From: Methylobacterium sp. J-030
GTDB taxonomy: Bacteria; Pseudomonadota; Alphaproteobacteria; Rhizobiales; Beijerinckiaceae
Assembly (NCBI RefSeq): GCF_022829545.1
Contig: NZ_JAKSYM010000351.1
Coordinates: forward strand, 1 to 64,000
Direction: 5' to 3'
Length of the DNA: 64,000 nucleotides
In this document: positions 51,082 through 59,434 of the stretch, one piece after another
Numbering within the stretch: the first letter of the stretch is position 1
How the letters are laid out: every line of letters starts with the position of its first letter
Notes under the pieces: model-generated
Database searches by the model: none
Told to the model about the DNA's origin: nothing
Seen by the model: the letters and a program-made list of their open reading frames with translations, nothing else
Translations under genes and position numbers: made by a program

Positions 51082-51788
51082 GGGCGGCCCTGGCCGGCGC
51101 CGCCCTGATCCTGGCGCTGGCCGCCGGAGCCCGGGCCGACGATTCGGCCTGCGACCGCCACATCAGCGTGGTCGGTCGCGCCGCGGAGGCGCGGGCGCCG
51201 GATTTCGCCGAGGTGACGGTGGGCATCGAGGCGCGCGCACCGACCGCGGCGGCGGCCCTCGACGCGGCCTCGAAGGCGGTGGCGGGCGTGTCGGCGCAGG
51301 CCCGCGCCCTCGGCGTGCCGGCGGCCGATATCGGCACCGCGGCCGTCTCGCTCCAGGCCGCCACGCGGTCGGTCGCCCGGCCGGGCGGCCTCACCGAGGA
51401 GCCGGACGGCTACCGGGCGAGCAACCTCGTCAGCGTCCGCCTCGCCGACATGGACCGGCTCGGCGACCTCCTGCGCCAAGCCCTCGATGCCGGCGCGAAC
51501 CGGATCGACGGCGTCGGCTTCGGCCTGCGCGATCCCGACAGGCTCGATGCCGCCCTCCAGGTCGCGGCGGCCCGCGACGCCCGCGGCCGCGCCGCGGCGC
51601 TCGCCGACGCCCTCGGCGTCAAGCTCGGCCCGCTCTGCACCCTCGGGCCCGCGGGCGGCGCGCCCTATCCGCTGGCGAGCCGCGCCCTCGCAGCGCCGAT
51701 GGCCGCCAAGGGCCGGCGCGTGCCGATCGAGGCCGGAACGATCCAGATGTCCTCCGAAGTCTCGGCCACCTTCGCGGTGGCGCCATGA
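51078..51788 (+). CDS. secreted SIMPL-domain protein
   Basis: The 236-residue product begins at a GTG overlapping the argJ stop. It has a signal peptide (ALAGAALILALAAGARA) and a SIMPL (DUF541, COG2968) fold, recognised by ISVVGRAAEARAPDFAEVTVGIEA in pieces and the EEPDGYRASNLVSVRL strand. Such proteins are periplasmic and of unclear function; some bind DNA or counter oxidative stress. The next gene overlaps by ATGA. Confidence 0.85.
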   Translation: MRAALAGAALILALAAGARADDSACDRHISVVGRAAEARAPDFAEVTVGIEARAPTAAAALDAASKAVAGVSAQARALGVPAADIGTAAVSLQAATRSVARPGGLTEEPDGYRASNLVSVRLADMDRLGDLLRQALDAGANRIDGVGFGLRDPDRLDAALQVAAARDARGRAAALADALGVKLGPLCTLGPAGGAPYPLASRALAAPMAAKGRRVPIEAGTIQMSSEVSATFAVAP

Positions 51789-52213
51789 GCGCTCCCGGGA
51801 CCGCCGGCCCGCGCCTCCTCCTCGTGGTGGCGGTGGCCCTCGTCGATGTCGACGGCCGCGTGCTGGTGAGCGAGCGCCCGGCGGGCAAGCAACTCGCCGG
51901 CCTGTGGGAATTCCCCGGCGGCAAGGTCGAGCCCGGCGAGCGGCCGGAGGAGACGCTGATCCGCGAACTGGCGGAGGAACTCGGCATCCGCGTCGAGGAG
52001 CCATGCCTCGCGCCCCTGACCTTCGCCAGCCACGCCTATCCGGAGTTCCACCTCCTGATGCCGCTCTACATCTGCCGCCGCTGGACCGGCACGCCGCAGC
52101 CGATGGAGGGGCAGGCGCTGAAATGGGTCCGGCCGAAGGCCCTGCGCGACCTCGCGATGCCGCCCGCCGACGCGCCGCTGATCCCGTTCCTGATCGATCT
52201 CCTGGAGGTCTGA
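51785..52213 (+). CDS. MutT-type Nudix hydrolase (8-oxo-dGTP diphosphatase)
   Basis: This 142-residue Nudix protein has an intact Nudix box (GGKVEPGERPEETLIRELAEELGI in pieces, with the metal-binding REL-AEEL glutamates) and the family's WEFPGGK lead-in. It hydrolyses oxidised nucleoside triphosphates such as 8-oxo-dGTP. Its start overlaps the SIMPL stop. The argJ-SIMPL-mutT order is common in alphaproteobacteria. Confidence 0.9.
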   Translation: MSAPGTAGPRLLLVVAVALVDVDGRVLVSERPAGKQLAGLWEFPGGKVEPGERPEETLIRELAEELGIRVEEPCLAPLTFASHAYPEFHLLMPLYICRRWTGTPQPMEGQALKWVRPKALRDLAMPPADAPLIPFLIDLLEV

Positions 52214-52240
52214 ACCGGCCGGCCGTTCCGAGCCGTCATC

Positions 52241-52316
52241 GCGGGCGCAGCGAAGCGACCCAGGGTTGCGCATCGCCGCCAAACGTGGCGCCGCTGGATT
52301 GCTTCCCTCCGCTCGC
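52241..52316. repeat. REP-like inverted repeat pair
   Basis: A 23-base unit at 52241-52263 (containing GCAGCGAAGCGACCCAG) is repeated inverted at 52294-52316 (CTGGATTGCTTCCCTCC), matching at about 18 of 23 positions. This resembles the extragenic palindromes that many alphaproteobacteria scatter between genes. It lies between the convergent mutT and oxidoreductase genes. Confidence 0.55.
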
Positions 52317-52361
52317 AGAGTCGGCAAGGCGGACGCGGTCCGGACGCCGTCATGGCCCCCT

Positions 52362-53339
52362 TCAAAGTGCCAGGATCGCCTCGACCGCCTCCTGCACGGC
52401 GAGCGCCTCCGCGAAGGTTGCGAGGTGGTGCGGCTCGCCCCGCACCATCCGGACGACGCCTTCGAGCTGGCGCCGCAGGGTGATCGGGCGCAGCTTCTCG
52501 TTGGGGATCGCCCCGGGCTCCGGCTCGAAGCGACCATCCGCGCCAAGGCGTTCGGCGATGGCCCAGTCGCGCAGGCGAACCGCGCCCGCATCGCCCGTCA
52601 GCGTCCACGTGTTGTGGTCGTCCTTGTCGGTGCCGCCGACCCGGCCGGTGAGCGACACCGGGATGCCCCCGGCCGTGAGCGTGACGGCGACCGCCCGCTC
52701 GGAGCGGCCGGCCTCCGGAAAGTCGATGGCGCCGCCGATCCCCTCCAGGGGGCCGAGCAGGCGCCGGGCGAGGAACAGGAAATGCGAGACCACCTCGCGG
52801 GTGAAGCCGCCCTCCGCCCGTGCGTCGAGCCAGCGCGCCGCGTCGGCCTGCCAGGGGCGCGGCCAGCGGGCGAATTCCACCGCGACGGCGAGGTGAAGCG
52901 GCGTCCCCACAGCACCCTCGGCGATCCAGCGCCGGAGCGCCGCCACGCCGGGCGACGAGGCGAAGGGGAAGTTCACCGCACCGGCAGACCCGGCCTCGGC
53001 CGCGAAGGCACGGGCTTCGACCAGATCGATGGCGAGCGGCTTCTCGCAGAAGACGCTCCGGCCCGCCGCCAGGGCTGTCCGCGCGTAGCCGAGATGCGAG
53101 GCCGGCGGCGAGGCGACGTAGAGGCAGGCGCTCGCCGCCACGACGGATTCGGCGTCGGCGGCGAGCGGCACAGCCGGGAAGGCCGCGCCGATGCGGGCCA
53201 GGGCCTCCGGCGCGGGGTCCCAGATCGCCGCGACCCGGACGGGCACGTCCGGTGCCCCGTGGATGGCGCCGAGCAGGCGCTCGCCCATGATGCCCGCGCC
53301 GATGATCCCGAGGGCGAGTTGGTCGTCGGTGGCCGGCAT
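52362..53339 (-). CDS. Gfo/Idh/MocA-family oxidoreductase
   Basis: The 325-residue protein has an N-terminal NAD(P)-binding Rossmann fold (GIIGAGIMGERLL) and the family motif EKPLAIDL with the conserved Lys-Pro. A C-terminal alpha/beta substrate domain follows. Members oxidise or reduce sugars, inositols and related hydroxyl compounds. The substrate is unknown and no transporter adjoins. It is followed on the same strand by unrelated genes, so it is probably monocistronic. Confidence 0.88.
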   Translation of the reverse strand: MPATDDQLALGIIGAGIMGERLLGAIHGAPDVPVRVAAIWDPAPEALARIGAAFPAVPLAADAESVVAASACLYVASPPASHLGYARTALAAGRSVFCEKPLAIDLVEARAFAAEAGSAGAVNFPFASSPGVAALRRWIAEGAVGTPLHLAVAVEFARWPRPWQADAARWLDARAEGGFTREVVSHFLFLARRLLGPLEGIGGAIDFPEAGRSERAVAVTLTAGGIPVSLTGRVGGTDKDDHNTWTLTGDAGAVRLRDWAIAERLGADGRFEPEPGAIPNEKLRPITLRRQLEGVVRMVRGEPHHLATFAEALAVQEAVEAILAL

Positions 53340-53433
53340 GGAGGATCCCGCATGTCGGACGGCGGGGATGCGCGTCCCGGCGCAGCCTTACGGTTCCGAA
53401 CCCGTGCGGGAAAGACCGCCGGTCCAGACAGCT

Positions 53434-53865
53434 TCAGGTGCGGCCCTGCCGGGCATCGAGGCTGAACGGGCCGGCGCCGAAGGCCGTGATCTGCAGCAGG
53501 CCCCCGGCGACCGCGAGGTTCTTTAGGAACTGGAACATCTGGTTCGGGTCGCCCGCAGCCGCATGGAAGATCACCGCTGTGGCGACCGCGAAGAGGGCCA
53601 GCGCCAGGGCGACGAGCCGGATGCGATAGCCGGCGATCAGCAGCAGGCCGCCGCCGATCTCGACCAGCGTCGCCGCCCCGTAGGAGAGCATGGGCAGCGG
53701 CAGGCCGGCGGCCTCGATGGTGGCGAGGGTCGCGGCGGGCGCGGCGAGTTTGCCGGCCCCGCTCACGAGGAAGAGCGCGCTCATCAGGACCCGGCCGGTC
53801 GCCGACAGGAGGGCCGCGAGGGATGCGCCGGCGGCGGTCGGGGCGGGGGCGTTCGAGGTGGCCAT
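53434..53865 (-). CDS. DoxX-family membrane protein
   Basis: This 143-residue, four-helix DoxX/MhqP-like protein is marked by RVLMSALFLVSGAGKLAAP and VEIGGGLLLIAGYRIR. In Bacillus, DoxX-family MhqP is co-regulated with a hydrolase (MhqD) and a dioxygenase (MhqO) against quinones. The same trio occurs here in the order dioxygenase, esterase, DoxX on the minus strand. It probably contributes to quinone or redox homeostasis at the membrane. Confidence 0.85.
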   Translation of the reverse strand: MATSNAPAPTAAGASLAALLSATGRVLMSALFLVSGAGKLAAPAATLATIEAAGLPLPMLSYGAATLVEIGGGLLLIAGYRIRLVALALALFAVATAVIFHAAAGDPNQMFQFLKNLAVAGGLLQITAFGAGPFSLDARQGRT

Positions 53866-53903
53866 CGGGGTCGTCCGTTTCGTGCGAATCGAGGGGGGGC
53901 GCT

Positions 53904-54536
53904 TCAGGCCGCGCGCGGGCGTTCGATGTCGCGGAGCCAGTCCGCCGCGAGACCGAGATCGGCCTGCGACAGACCGTGGCCGGCGGGCAGGGTCCGGTGC
54001 GCGACGACCGCGCCGGCGGCGGTGAGCTGCGCCGCGAGGCGGCGGGCATTCTCGACCGGCACGATCGGATCCAGGGCGCCGGACAGGATCAGGACCGGTT
54101 TTCCCGCGAGGTCGGCCGCCGGGGGCTCGGCGAGGGGCACCATCGGGCGGATCAGCACGGCGCCCGCCAGAACCTGCGGCCGCAGCATCAGCAGCGCGGC
54201 GGCGATGTTGGCGCCGTTGGAGAAGCCCAGCGCCAGCGGCGCGCCGAGGCCATAGCGGTCGCGTGCCGCCGCCACGAAGCCGGCGAGGTCATGCGTGCGG
54301 CGGCGCAGGTCGGCTTCGTCGAACACGCCCTCCGCCAGCCGGCGGAAGAAGCGCGGCATGCCGTTCTCGGACACCGCGCCCCGGGGCGAGAGGAGCGCGG
54401 CGCCCGGCGCCAGCATCCGGCCGAGCGGCAGGAGGTCGTTCTCGTCGCCGCCGGTCCCGTGCAGGAGCAGCAGCGGGCGCGCGGCATCCGGGCCGGGCTC
54501 AAACCGGTGGATGAAACCGAGGGTCTCGTGGGTCAT
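53904..54536 (-). CDS. alpha/beta-hydrolase, phospholipase/carboxylesterase family (MhqD-like)
   Basis: This 210-residue alpha/beta hydrolase has HGTGGDENDLLPLGR near the N-terminus, the nucleophile in LGFSNGANIA, Asp in ILSGALDPIVP and His in PAGHGLSQADL. It is similar to the YpfH/MhqD esterases. It is located between the ring-cleaving dioxygenase and DoxX genes with gaps of 63 and 38 bp, so all three are likely one operon for electrophile or quinone detoxification. The exact ester is unknown. Confidence 0.87.
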   Translation of the reverse strand: MTHETLGFIHRFEPGPDAARPLLLLHGTGGDENDLLPLGRMLAPGAALLSPRGAVSENGMPRFFRRLAEGVFDEADLRRRTHDLAGFVAAARDRYGLGAPLALGFSNGANIAAALLMLRPQVLAGAVLIRPMVPLAEPPAADLAGKPVLILSGALDPIVPVENARRLAAQLTAAGAVVAHRTLPAGHGLSQADLGLAADWLRDIERPRAA

Positions 54537-54599
54537 GGCGACCTCCTGGCGATGTGAAGGCAGGCCCGCCCCGCGGGACGCGGAGCGGGCTCGCTTGCT

Positions 54600-55529
54600 T
54601 CAGGCGACCTTTGGCAGCACCGCCTCGATCTCGGCCCGGTGCGGCTCCAGTCCGGCGGGCAGCTTCAAGGCCCGACCGAGAGCCTCGACCGGCTCGTCGA
54701 CCGCGAAGCCGGGCGCGTCCGTGGCGATCTCGAACAGCACGCCGCCCGGCTCTCGGAAGTAGATCGAGCGGAAGTACTGCCGGTCGCGCTGCTCGGTGAC
54801 GTTGAGGCCCCGGGCGGCGAGCGCTTCGCCCATCGCGGCCTGCGCGGCGTCGTCCGCCGCCCGGAACGCGATGTGGTGGACCGAGCCGGCGCCGGGCCGC
54901 CCCGGGAGGAAGCCCCCCACGGCCCGCAGGGTCACGAAACCGCCGATCGCTGCGCTGCCCGCGAAGCGGATCAGGTTGCCCTCGCGGCCGGCCTCGTGCA
55001 GGCCCAGCACCTCCGTGAGGATCGCGGCCGTGGGCTCCGCCCCATCGAGGAGCAGCGTGACCCCGTGCAGGCCGCGGACGGCGTGCTCGGCGGGAACCTC
55101 CGCGGAGACCCAGGCCTGGGCCTGGGCCTCGACGTCGTCCACACCGACCAGCGCCAGCATCATGCCGTCCGGGTCACGGAAGCGCAGGGTCGGCGCGCCG
55201 AACACCTGGACGAGCGGCTCGTGGGCGACGCCTTTCTCGATCAGACGGTGGGTCCACCAGCCGATGGAGGCGCGGGGGATTCGGAAGGCGGTCTCCTGCG
55301 TCTCGCCGACGCCGACACGGCCGGCAGCGGCCCGCTCGACGGGAAAGAAGGTCAGGATCGTGCCGGGGCGCCCGGCCGCGTCGCCGTAATAGAGGTGGTA
55401 GGTGCCCGGATCGTCGAAGTTGACGGTCTTCTTCACCAGCCGCAGCCCGAGCACGCGGGTGTGGAAATCGAGGTTGCGCAGGGCCGGCCCGGAGAAGGCC
55501 GTGACGTGGTGGAGGCCGGTCTCGATCAT
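54600..55529 (-). CDS. ring-cleaving dioxygenase (MhqO-like VOC protein)
   Basis: This 309-residue protein has two VOC modules. The first starts GLHHVTAFSGPALRNLDFHTRVLGLRLVKKTV in pieces, and the second contains GSVHHIAFRAADD and YFRSIYFREPGGVLFEIATD. The His-His-Glu metal ligands are visible. MhqO-type enzymes open hydroquinone-type rings. ATG 55529 (MIETGLHH) gives the family N-terminus. It is the first gene of the operon, divergent from the lysR gene with a perfect inverted repeat between. Confidence 0.88.
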   Translation of the reverse strand: MIETGLHHVTAFSGPALRNLDFHTRVLGLRLVKKTVNFDDPGTYHLYYGDAAGRPGTILTFFPVERAAAGRVGVGETQETAFRIPRASIGWWTHRLIEKGVAHEPLVQVFGAPTLRFRDPDGMMLALVGVDDVEAQAQAWVSAEVPAEHAVRGLHGVTLLLDGAEPTAAILTEVLGLHEAGREGNLIRFAGSAAIGGFVTLRAVGGFLPGRPGAGSVHHIAFRAADDAAQAAMGEALAARGLNVTEQRDRQYFRSIYFREPGGVLFEIATDAPGFAVDEPVEALGRALKLPAGLEPHRAEIEAVLPKVA

Positions 55530-55615
55530 GGCGCTGTCTCCTGAAGCCTGCCGCGCCGGGCGCGGTGCGTTTCGCGATGACCGCACTGTGCCTCTTGCCA
55601 CCGGTTCCGAAAATA

Positions 55616-55639
55616 GAAACGATGGAAACCCATCGTTTC
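55616..55639. promoter_or_regulatory. LysR operator candidate
   Basis: GAAACGATGG and CCATCGTTTC are perfectly inverted 10-base arms with a four-base spacer. The right arm ends 12 bp before the lysR start, and the left arm lies 86 bp upstream of the dioxygenase start. It is well placed to control both the regulator and the detoxification operon. Confidence 0.7.
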
Positions 55640-55651
55640 CGGATATGACCC

Positions 55652-56617
55652 ATGAGACTGCCTGATTTCGAGGCCTGGGCGGTGTTCGCCAAGGTGGCGG
55701 AGACCGGCTCCTTCGGGCGGGCCGCCGCGGATCTCGGGCTGTCGAAGGGCACCGTGTCGAAGGCGGTCGGCCGGCTGGAACTCCGAATCGGCGCCCGGCT
55801 GTTCAACCGCACGTCGCGCAAGCTCGCACTCACGGAGGCGGGACTGGCCGCCAAGACGGGCGCCGCGCGCATCCTGGCGGAGGGCGAGGCCGCCGAGGCG
55901 CAGGCCATGGCGTGCGCCGCGGAGCCGCGCGGGCTGGTGCGGCTCGCGGCCCCGATGACCTTCGGGGTGATGCACGTTGCGCCGCTGCTGCCGGATTTCC
56001 TGCGCCGGCACCCGGCCGTGTCGGTCGACCTGCACCTCTCGGACGCGGTGGTCGATCTCGTGGGCGGCGGGTTCGACATCGGCCTGCGCATTGCGGCCCT
56101 GCCGGATTCGTCGCTGCGCGCCCGGCGCCTCTGCGCGGTCCGCCGTTCGCTGGTGGCGACCCCCGCCTATCTCGACCGACACGGCCGCCCCGGGCATCCG
56201 GATGACCTCGCCCGCCACGCGTGCCTCGGCTACGCCTATCTGCCGACCCCCGACCGGTGGCGCTTCGTCAATACGCACGGCGCGCAGGCCGTGGTCACTC
56301 CCGGGGGGCCGCTGCGGGCCAACAACGCCGATGCGCTGGCCCCGGCGGTCCGGGCCGGCCTCGGCCTCGCGCTCCAACCCGATTTCATGATCTGGGATGA
56401 TCTGGAAGCCGGCCGCCTGGAGCGGGTTCTGCCCGACTGGTCACCACCGCCGATCGCGCTGCATCTCGTCACGCCACCCGGCGATCCCCGGCCGGCGCGC
56501 GTCACGGCCCTCATCATCCATCTGACGCAACGCCTCGCCCATGCCCCCTGGGCGGGGCCATCCGGGGCGGCCGCATCGCGCGATTCCTTGCCTCCGGCTG
56601 AACCCGATATACCTTAA
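55652..56617 (+). CDS. LysR-family transcriptional regulator
   Basis: This 321-residue protein has an N-terminal helix-turn-helix (FAKVAETGSFGRAAADLGLSKGTVSKAVGRLE in pieces) and a periplasmic-binding-protein-like effector domain. It is divergent from the dioxygenase-esterase-DoxX operon, as expected for its regulator. LysR proteins usually activate on inducer binding and repress themselves. The C-terminal tail beyond about residue 300 is not conserved. Confidence 0.88.
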   Translation: MRLPDFEAWAVFAKVAETGSFGRAAADLGLSKGTVSKAVGRLELRIGARLFNRTSRKLALTEAGLAAKTGAARILAEGEAAEAQAMACAAEPRGLVRLAAPMTFGVMHVAPLLPDFLRRHPAVSVDLHLSDAVVDLVGGGFDIGLRIAALPDSSLRARRLCAVRRSLVATPAYLDRHGRPGHPDDLARHACLGYAYLPTPDRWRFVNTHGAQAVVTPGGPLRANNADALAPAVRAGLGLALQPDFMIWDDLEAGRLERVLPDWSPPPIALHLVTPPGDPRPARVTALIIHLTQRLAHAPWAGPSGAAASRDSLPPAEPDIP

Positions 56618-56947
56618 GGTGGCATGTCCCCTGGCAGCTCACCTTATTAATGGAGCTCCAATACCAGATTGATAGATCGACAATACCGGATCCGGCGTAC
56701 CATCCCGGTTTGTGCACAGGTGAACCGTTTTTTCGCATCCAGGGTCGCGGGCCGGCATCCCGTTCGGCCTACACGGTGCCTAGAGACCTACGAGGTTGGC
56801 CGTATCGCGGAAATCGCTCCGTCAGGTTTATCATCGGCTTGCACGACAACCTGACGTATGCGAGGACTATAGTCCAAGCCGAAGGCCGCAGGATTTCGCC
56901 GGCTGGGGATGCTATGTATGAGTGTATACCGTCTAGTCGAGGCCTCG

Positions 56948-57643
56948 ATGTTCACAGCGGTTCCCGGGCGGCGTGTGCCTGACCGGCTGCGGCATAAGAC
57001 GGTCGCGGCGGCTGTGGCAGATTCGCTGAGGCAGCAGATTTTGAACGGCGAGCTGCGTCCGGGTGTCCAGCTCCGCCAGGATGCGCTGGCGGAGGAATTC
57101 GGGATCAGCCGGATCCCGATCCGGGAAGCCCTCCTGCAACTGGAGGCCGCAAACCTCGTCAAGATCGTGCCGCACCGGGGCGCCGTGGTTTCAGGGCTGT
57201 CGCTGGAAGAGGTGGAAGACATCTTCAAGCTGCGCATCGAGCTTGAGCCGCAGCTCCTGGCGCTCTCGGCCCCCCGACTCACGAATGAGGACTTTCAGGA
57301 TCTGCGCGTCGTGCTGGCGGCATACGGGGAGTCGCTGAGCACCGGCGAGGTCCTGCGCTGGGGCGAATTGAACCGGCGCTTCCACTTCGACCTGCTGCGC
57401 CACGCGGACCGCCCGCGCGCGCTGACCATCGTTTCGGGCCTGCTGCAGGATTGCGACCGCCCGACCCGCCTTCAGCTTGCGGCCTCCGGGGAAATCGCGC
57501 GCGCCCAGGAGGAACACACGCAGATCCTCGCCCTGTGCGAGGCGCGGAAGGTCGAAGCGGCGGCGGCGGCGCTGCGCTCCCATATCGAGACTGTCGGCGT
57601 CTGCCTCGTGGCGATCTACCGGGACGGGCTGGCCCGGCTCTGA
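56948..57643 (+). CDS. GntR-family (FadR/FCD subgroup) regulator
   Basis: This 231-residue regulator has an N-terminal winged helix (ADSLRQQILNGELRPG, then EFGISRIPIREALLQLE) and an all-helical FCD ligand domain. ATG 56948 is chosen because GAGG precedes it at 56939-56942. Alternative starts at 56918 and 56909 would place the GTATAC palindrome at 56924-56929 inside the coding region. That palindrome core is typical of FadR-group operators, so it may be autoregulatory. No enzyme operon adjoins it, so its targets are elsewhere. The 330-bp upstream gap shows no gene. Confidence 0.85.
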   Translation: MFTAVPGRRVPDRLRHKTVAAAVADSLRQQILNGELRPGVQLRQDALAEEFGISRIPIREALLQLEAANLVKIVPHRGAVVSGLSLEEVEDIFKLRIELEPQLLALSAPRLTNEDFQDLRVVLAAYGESLSTGEVLRWGELNRRFHFDLLRHADRPRALTIVSGLLQDCDRPTRLQLAASGEIARAQEEHTQILALCEARKVEAAAAALRSHIETVGVCLVAIYRDGLARL

Positions 57644-57673
57644 CCGGATCCGGCCGCCGTCGCGCCGGGAACC

Positions 57674-58243
57674 TCAGTCCACGCGCTTGCCGGCCCGGCC
57701 GCCGAAACGGGTCAGCCGATCCTTCACCTCAAGCACCCTTTGGACCTTCGCGCCGAGCGTAAGGAGCTGGACGAGGCGGTCGGTGTCGAGCCGGCGCATG
57801 TCGTCGTACCAGCCGGTGAACAGCTCGAACAGGTCGTGCATCTCCCCGAGCCGGGCCTGAGCGTGACGCTCGGCGTCGGTCTCGACCTCCTGCATCAGCA
57901 ATTCGCGCAGCATGGTCAGGGTCGGGTCGATCTCGCGCTTCTTGCGCTCCTCGACCAGGGTGCGGACGATCTGCCAGACATCCTCGGGCGTGGCGAAGTA
58001 GTCCCGCCGGTCCCCGGGCCTGTGCTGGAGGCGCACGAGATTCCAGGCCTGCAGCTCCTTCAGGCCCATGCTGACATTGGAGCGCGATACGCCGAGCCGC
58101 TCGACGATCTCGTCGGCGTTGAGCGGCCGCTCCGACACGAACAGCACCGCGTAGATCTGCCCGACCGTCCGGTTGATGCCCCACCGGGAGCCCATCTCGC
58201 CGAAATGGAGCACGAAGGTCTGGACGAGGGGGGGCAGATGCAC
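57674..58243 (-). CDS. GbsR/MarR-family regulator beside cydAB
   Basis: This 189-residue protein opens HLPPLVQTFVLHFGEMGSRW and has a MarR-type winged helix (NADEIVERLGVSRSNVSMGL) with a GDRRDYFATPEDVW wing. The C-terminus is a helical dimerisation region. The start is a GTG at 58243, behind a weak GGAACG. It is the last gene of the oxidase operon on the minus strand and probably controls it through the inverted repeat upstream of cydA. Confidence 0.82.
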   Translation of the reverse strand: MHLPPLVQTFVLHFGEMGSRWGINRTVGQIYAVLFVSERPLNADEIVERLGVSRSNVSMGLKELQAWNLVRLQHRPGDRRDYFATPEDVWQIVRTLVEERKKREIDPTLTMLRELLMQEVETDAERHAQARLGEMHDLFELFTGWYDDMRRLDTDRLVQLLTLGAKVQRVLEVKDRLTRFGGRAGKRVD

Positions 58244-58298
58244 GGGGCGTTCCGACGGGACCAGGATCCCGGTCGAGGCCGGGTTTTCGGGGAGCCTA

Positions 58299-58420
58299 TC
58301 AGGTCCTGAGCCAGAACCGGAGCAGCGTCGCGACCGATCCGAGGGCGACGATGCTGAGCGCCCAGATCGCCACGAACCAGGCGAGGCGCTTCCACAGGGG
58401 GAGCGGCGCGGGGGGGCCAT
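58299..58420 (-). pseudogene. DUF2474 small membrane subunit with apparent frameshift
   Basis: The ATG at 58420 overlaps the cydB stop (TGATG). A typical DUF2474 helix (PLWKRLAWFVAIWALSIVAL) is encoded just downstream but in another frame. One extra C in the C7 run following ATGG would join the two into a 40-residue protein. Such small proteins accompany cyanide-insensitive-type bd oxidases, in the manner of CydX. Either the sequence has an error, the run is variable, or the gene is broken. Confidence 0.65.
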
Positions 58421-59427
58421 CAGTGATACCCGTGCGTGTCGACCTTGCCGCGGAACACCCAGTAGGAATACGCGGTGTAGGCCAGGATGATCGGGATCAG
58501 CGCCGCGGCGCCGACCAGCAGGAAGATCTGGCTCGCCTCGGGGGCGGCCGCCTGCCAGATGGTGATCCGCCCCGGCACGATGTCGGGGTAGATGCTGATG
58601 CCGAGCCCCAGGAACGACAGGCCGAACAGCCCGAGCGCGATCAGGAACGGCGCCCGCTCGGCCCCGGCCCGCAGGGTCCGCCACAGGGCGAAGGCCGCGA
58701 GTGCCACGAGGAGCGGCACCTGCGCGGTGAGGAGCACGTTCGGCATCGCCAGCCAGCGCTCGAAGTAGCGCCCCTGGAGGAACGGGGTCGCGGCGCTCAC
58801 GAGGGCGACCGCCGCCACCGTCGCGAGGGTGAGTCGCTGGGCGTGGCGCCGGGCCTGGAGCTGGAGCAGGCCCTCGGTGCGCATCACCAGCCACGTCGCT
58901 CCGAGCAGCGCGTAGGCGACCGCGAGGCTGACGCCGACCAGCAGGCTGAACGGCGTCAGCCAGTCCCACCAGCCGCCCGCATAGGCGCGGCCCTTCACGG
59001 CGATGCCCTGGAGCAGCGCCCCCAGGGTGATCCCCTGGGCCAGGGCCGCCACGACCGAGCCGACCGCGAAGGCCGCGTCCCAGGCGGCGCGGTGGCCGGG
59101 ATCGCGCCAGCGGAACTCAAAGGCCACGCCCCGGAAGATCAGCCCGAGCAGCATCGCCAGGATCGGCGCGTAGAGGGCCGGCAGGATGACCGCGTAGGCG
59201 AGCGGGAAGACCGCGAACAGGCCGCCCCCGCCCATGACCAGCCAAGTCTCGTTGCCGTCCCAGACCGGGGCGATGGAATTCATCGCGGTGTCCCGCTCGG
59301 GTCCCGGCCGCAGGGTCGGGAACAGGATCCCGATGCCGAGATCGAAGCCGTCCATGACGATGTAGGCGAAGACCGCGAAGGCGATCACGAACGCCCAGAC
59401 GACGGTGAGATCGACGCTGTACAGCAT
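58420..59427 (-). CDS. cydB: cytochrome bd-type quinol oxidase subunit II
   Basis: The 335-residue, about eight-helix protein has the CydB signatures FAYIVMDGFDLGIGILFP and NSIAPVWDGNETWLVMGGGG. It assembles with CydA to reduce O2 with quinol electrons. The start is ATG 59427 (MLYSVDLTVVW), 7 bp after the cydA stop. The stop overlaps the downstream small-subunit ATG. Confidence 0.93.
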   Translation of the reverse strand: MLYSVDLTVVWAFVIAFAVFAYIVMDGFDLGIGILFPTLRPGPERDTAMNSIAPVWDGNETWLVMGGGGLFAVFPLAYAVILPALYAPILAMLLGLIFRGVAFEFRWRDPGHRAAWDAAFAVGSVVAALAQGITLGALLQGIAVKGRAYAGGWWDWLTPFSLLVGVSLAVAYALLGATWLVMRTEGLLQLQARRHAQRLTLATVAAVALVSAATPFLQGRYFERWLAMPNVLLTAQVPLLVALAAFALWRTLRAGAERAPFLIALGLFGLSFLGLGISIYPDIVPGRITIWQAAAPEASQIFLLVGAAALIPIILAYTAYSYWVFRGKVDTHGYH

Positions 59428-59434
59428 GGCTGCC

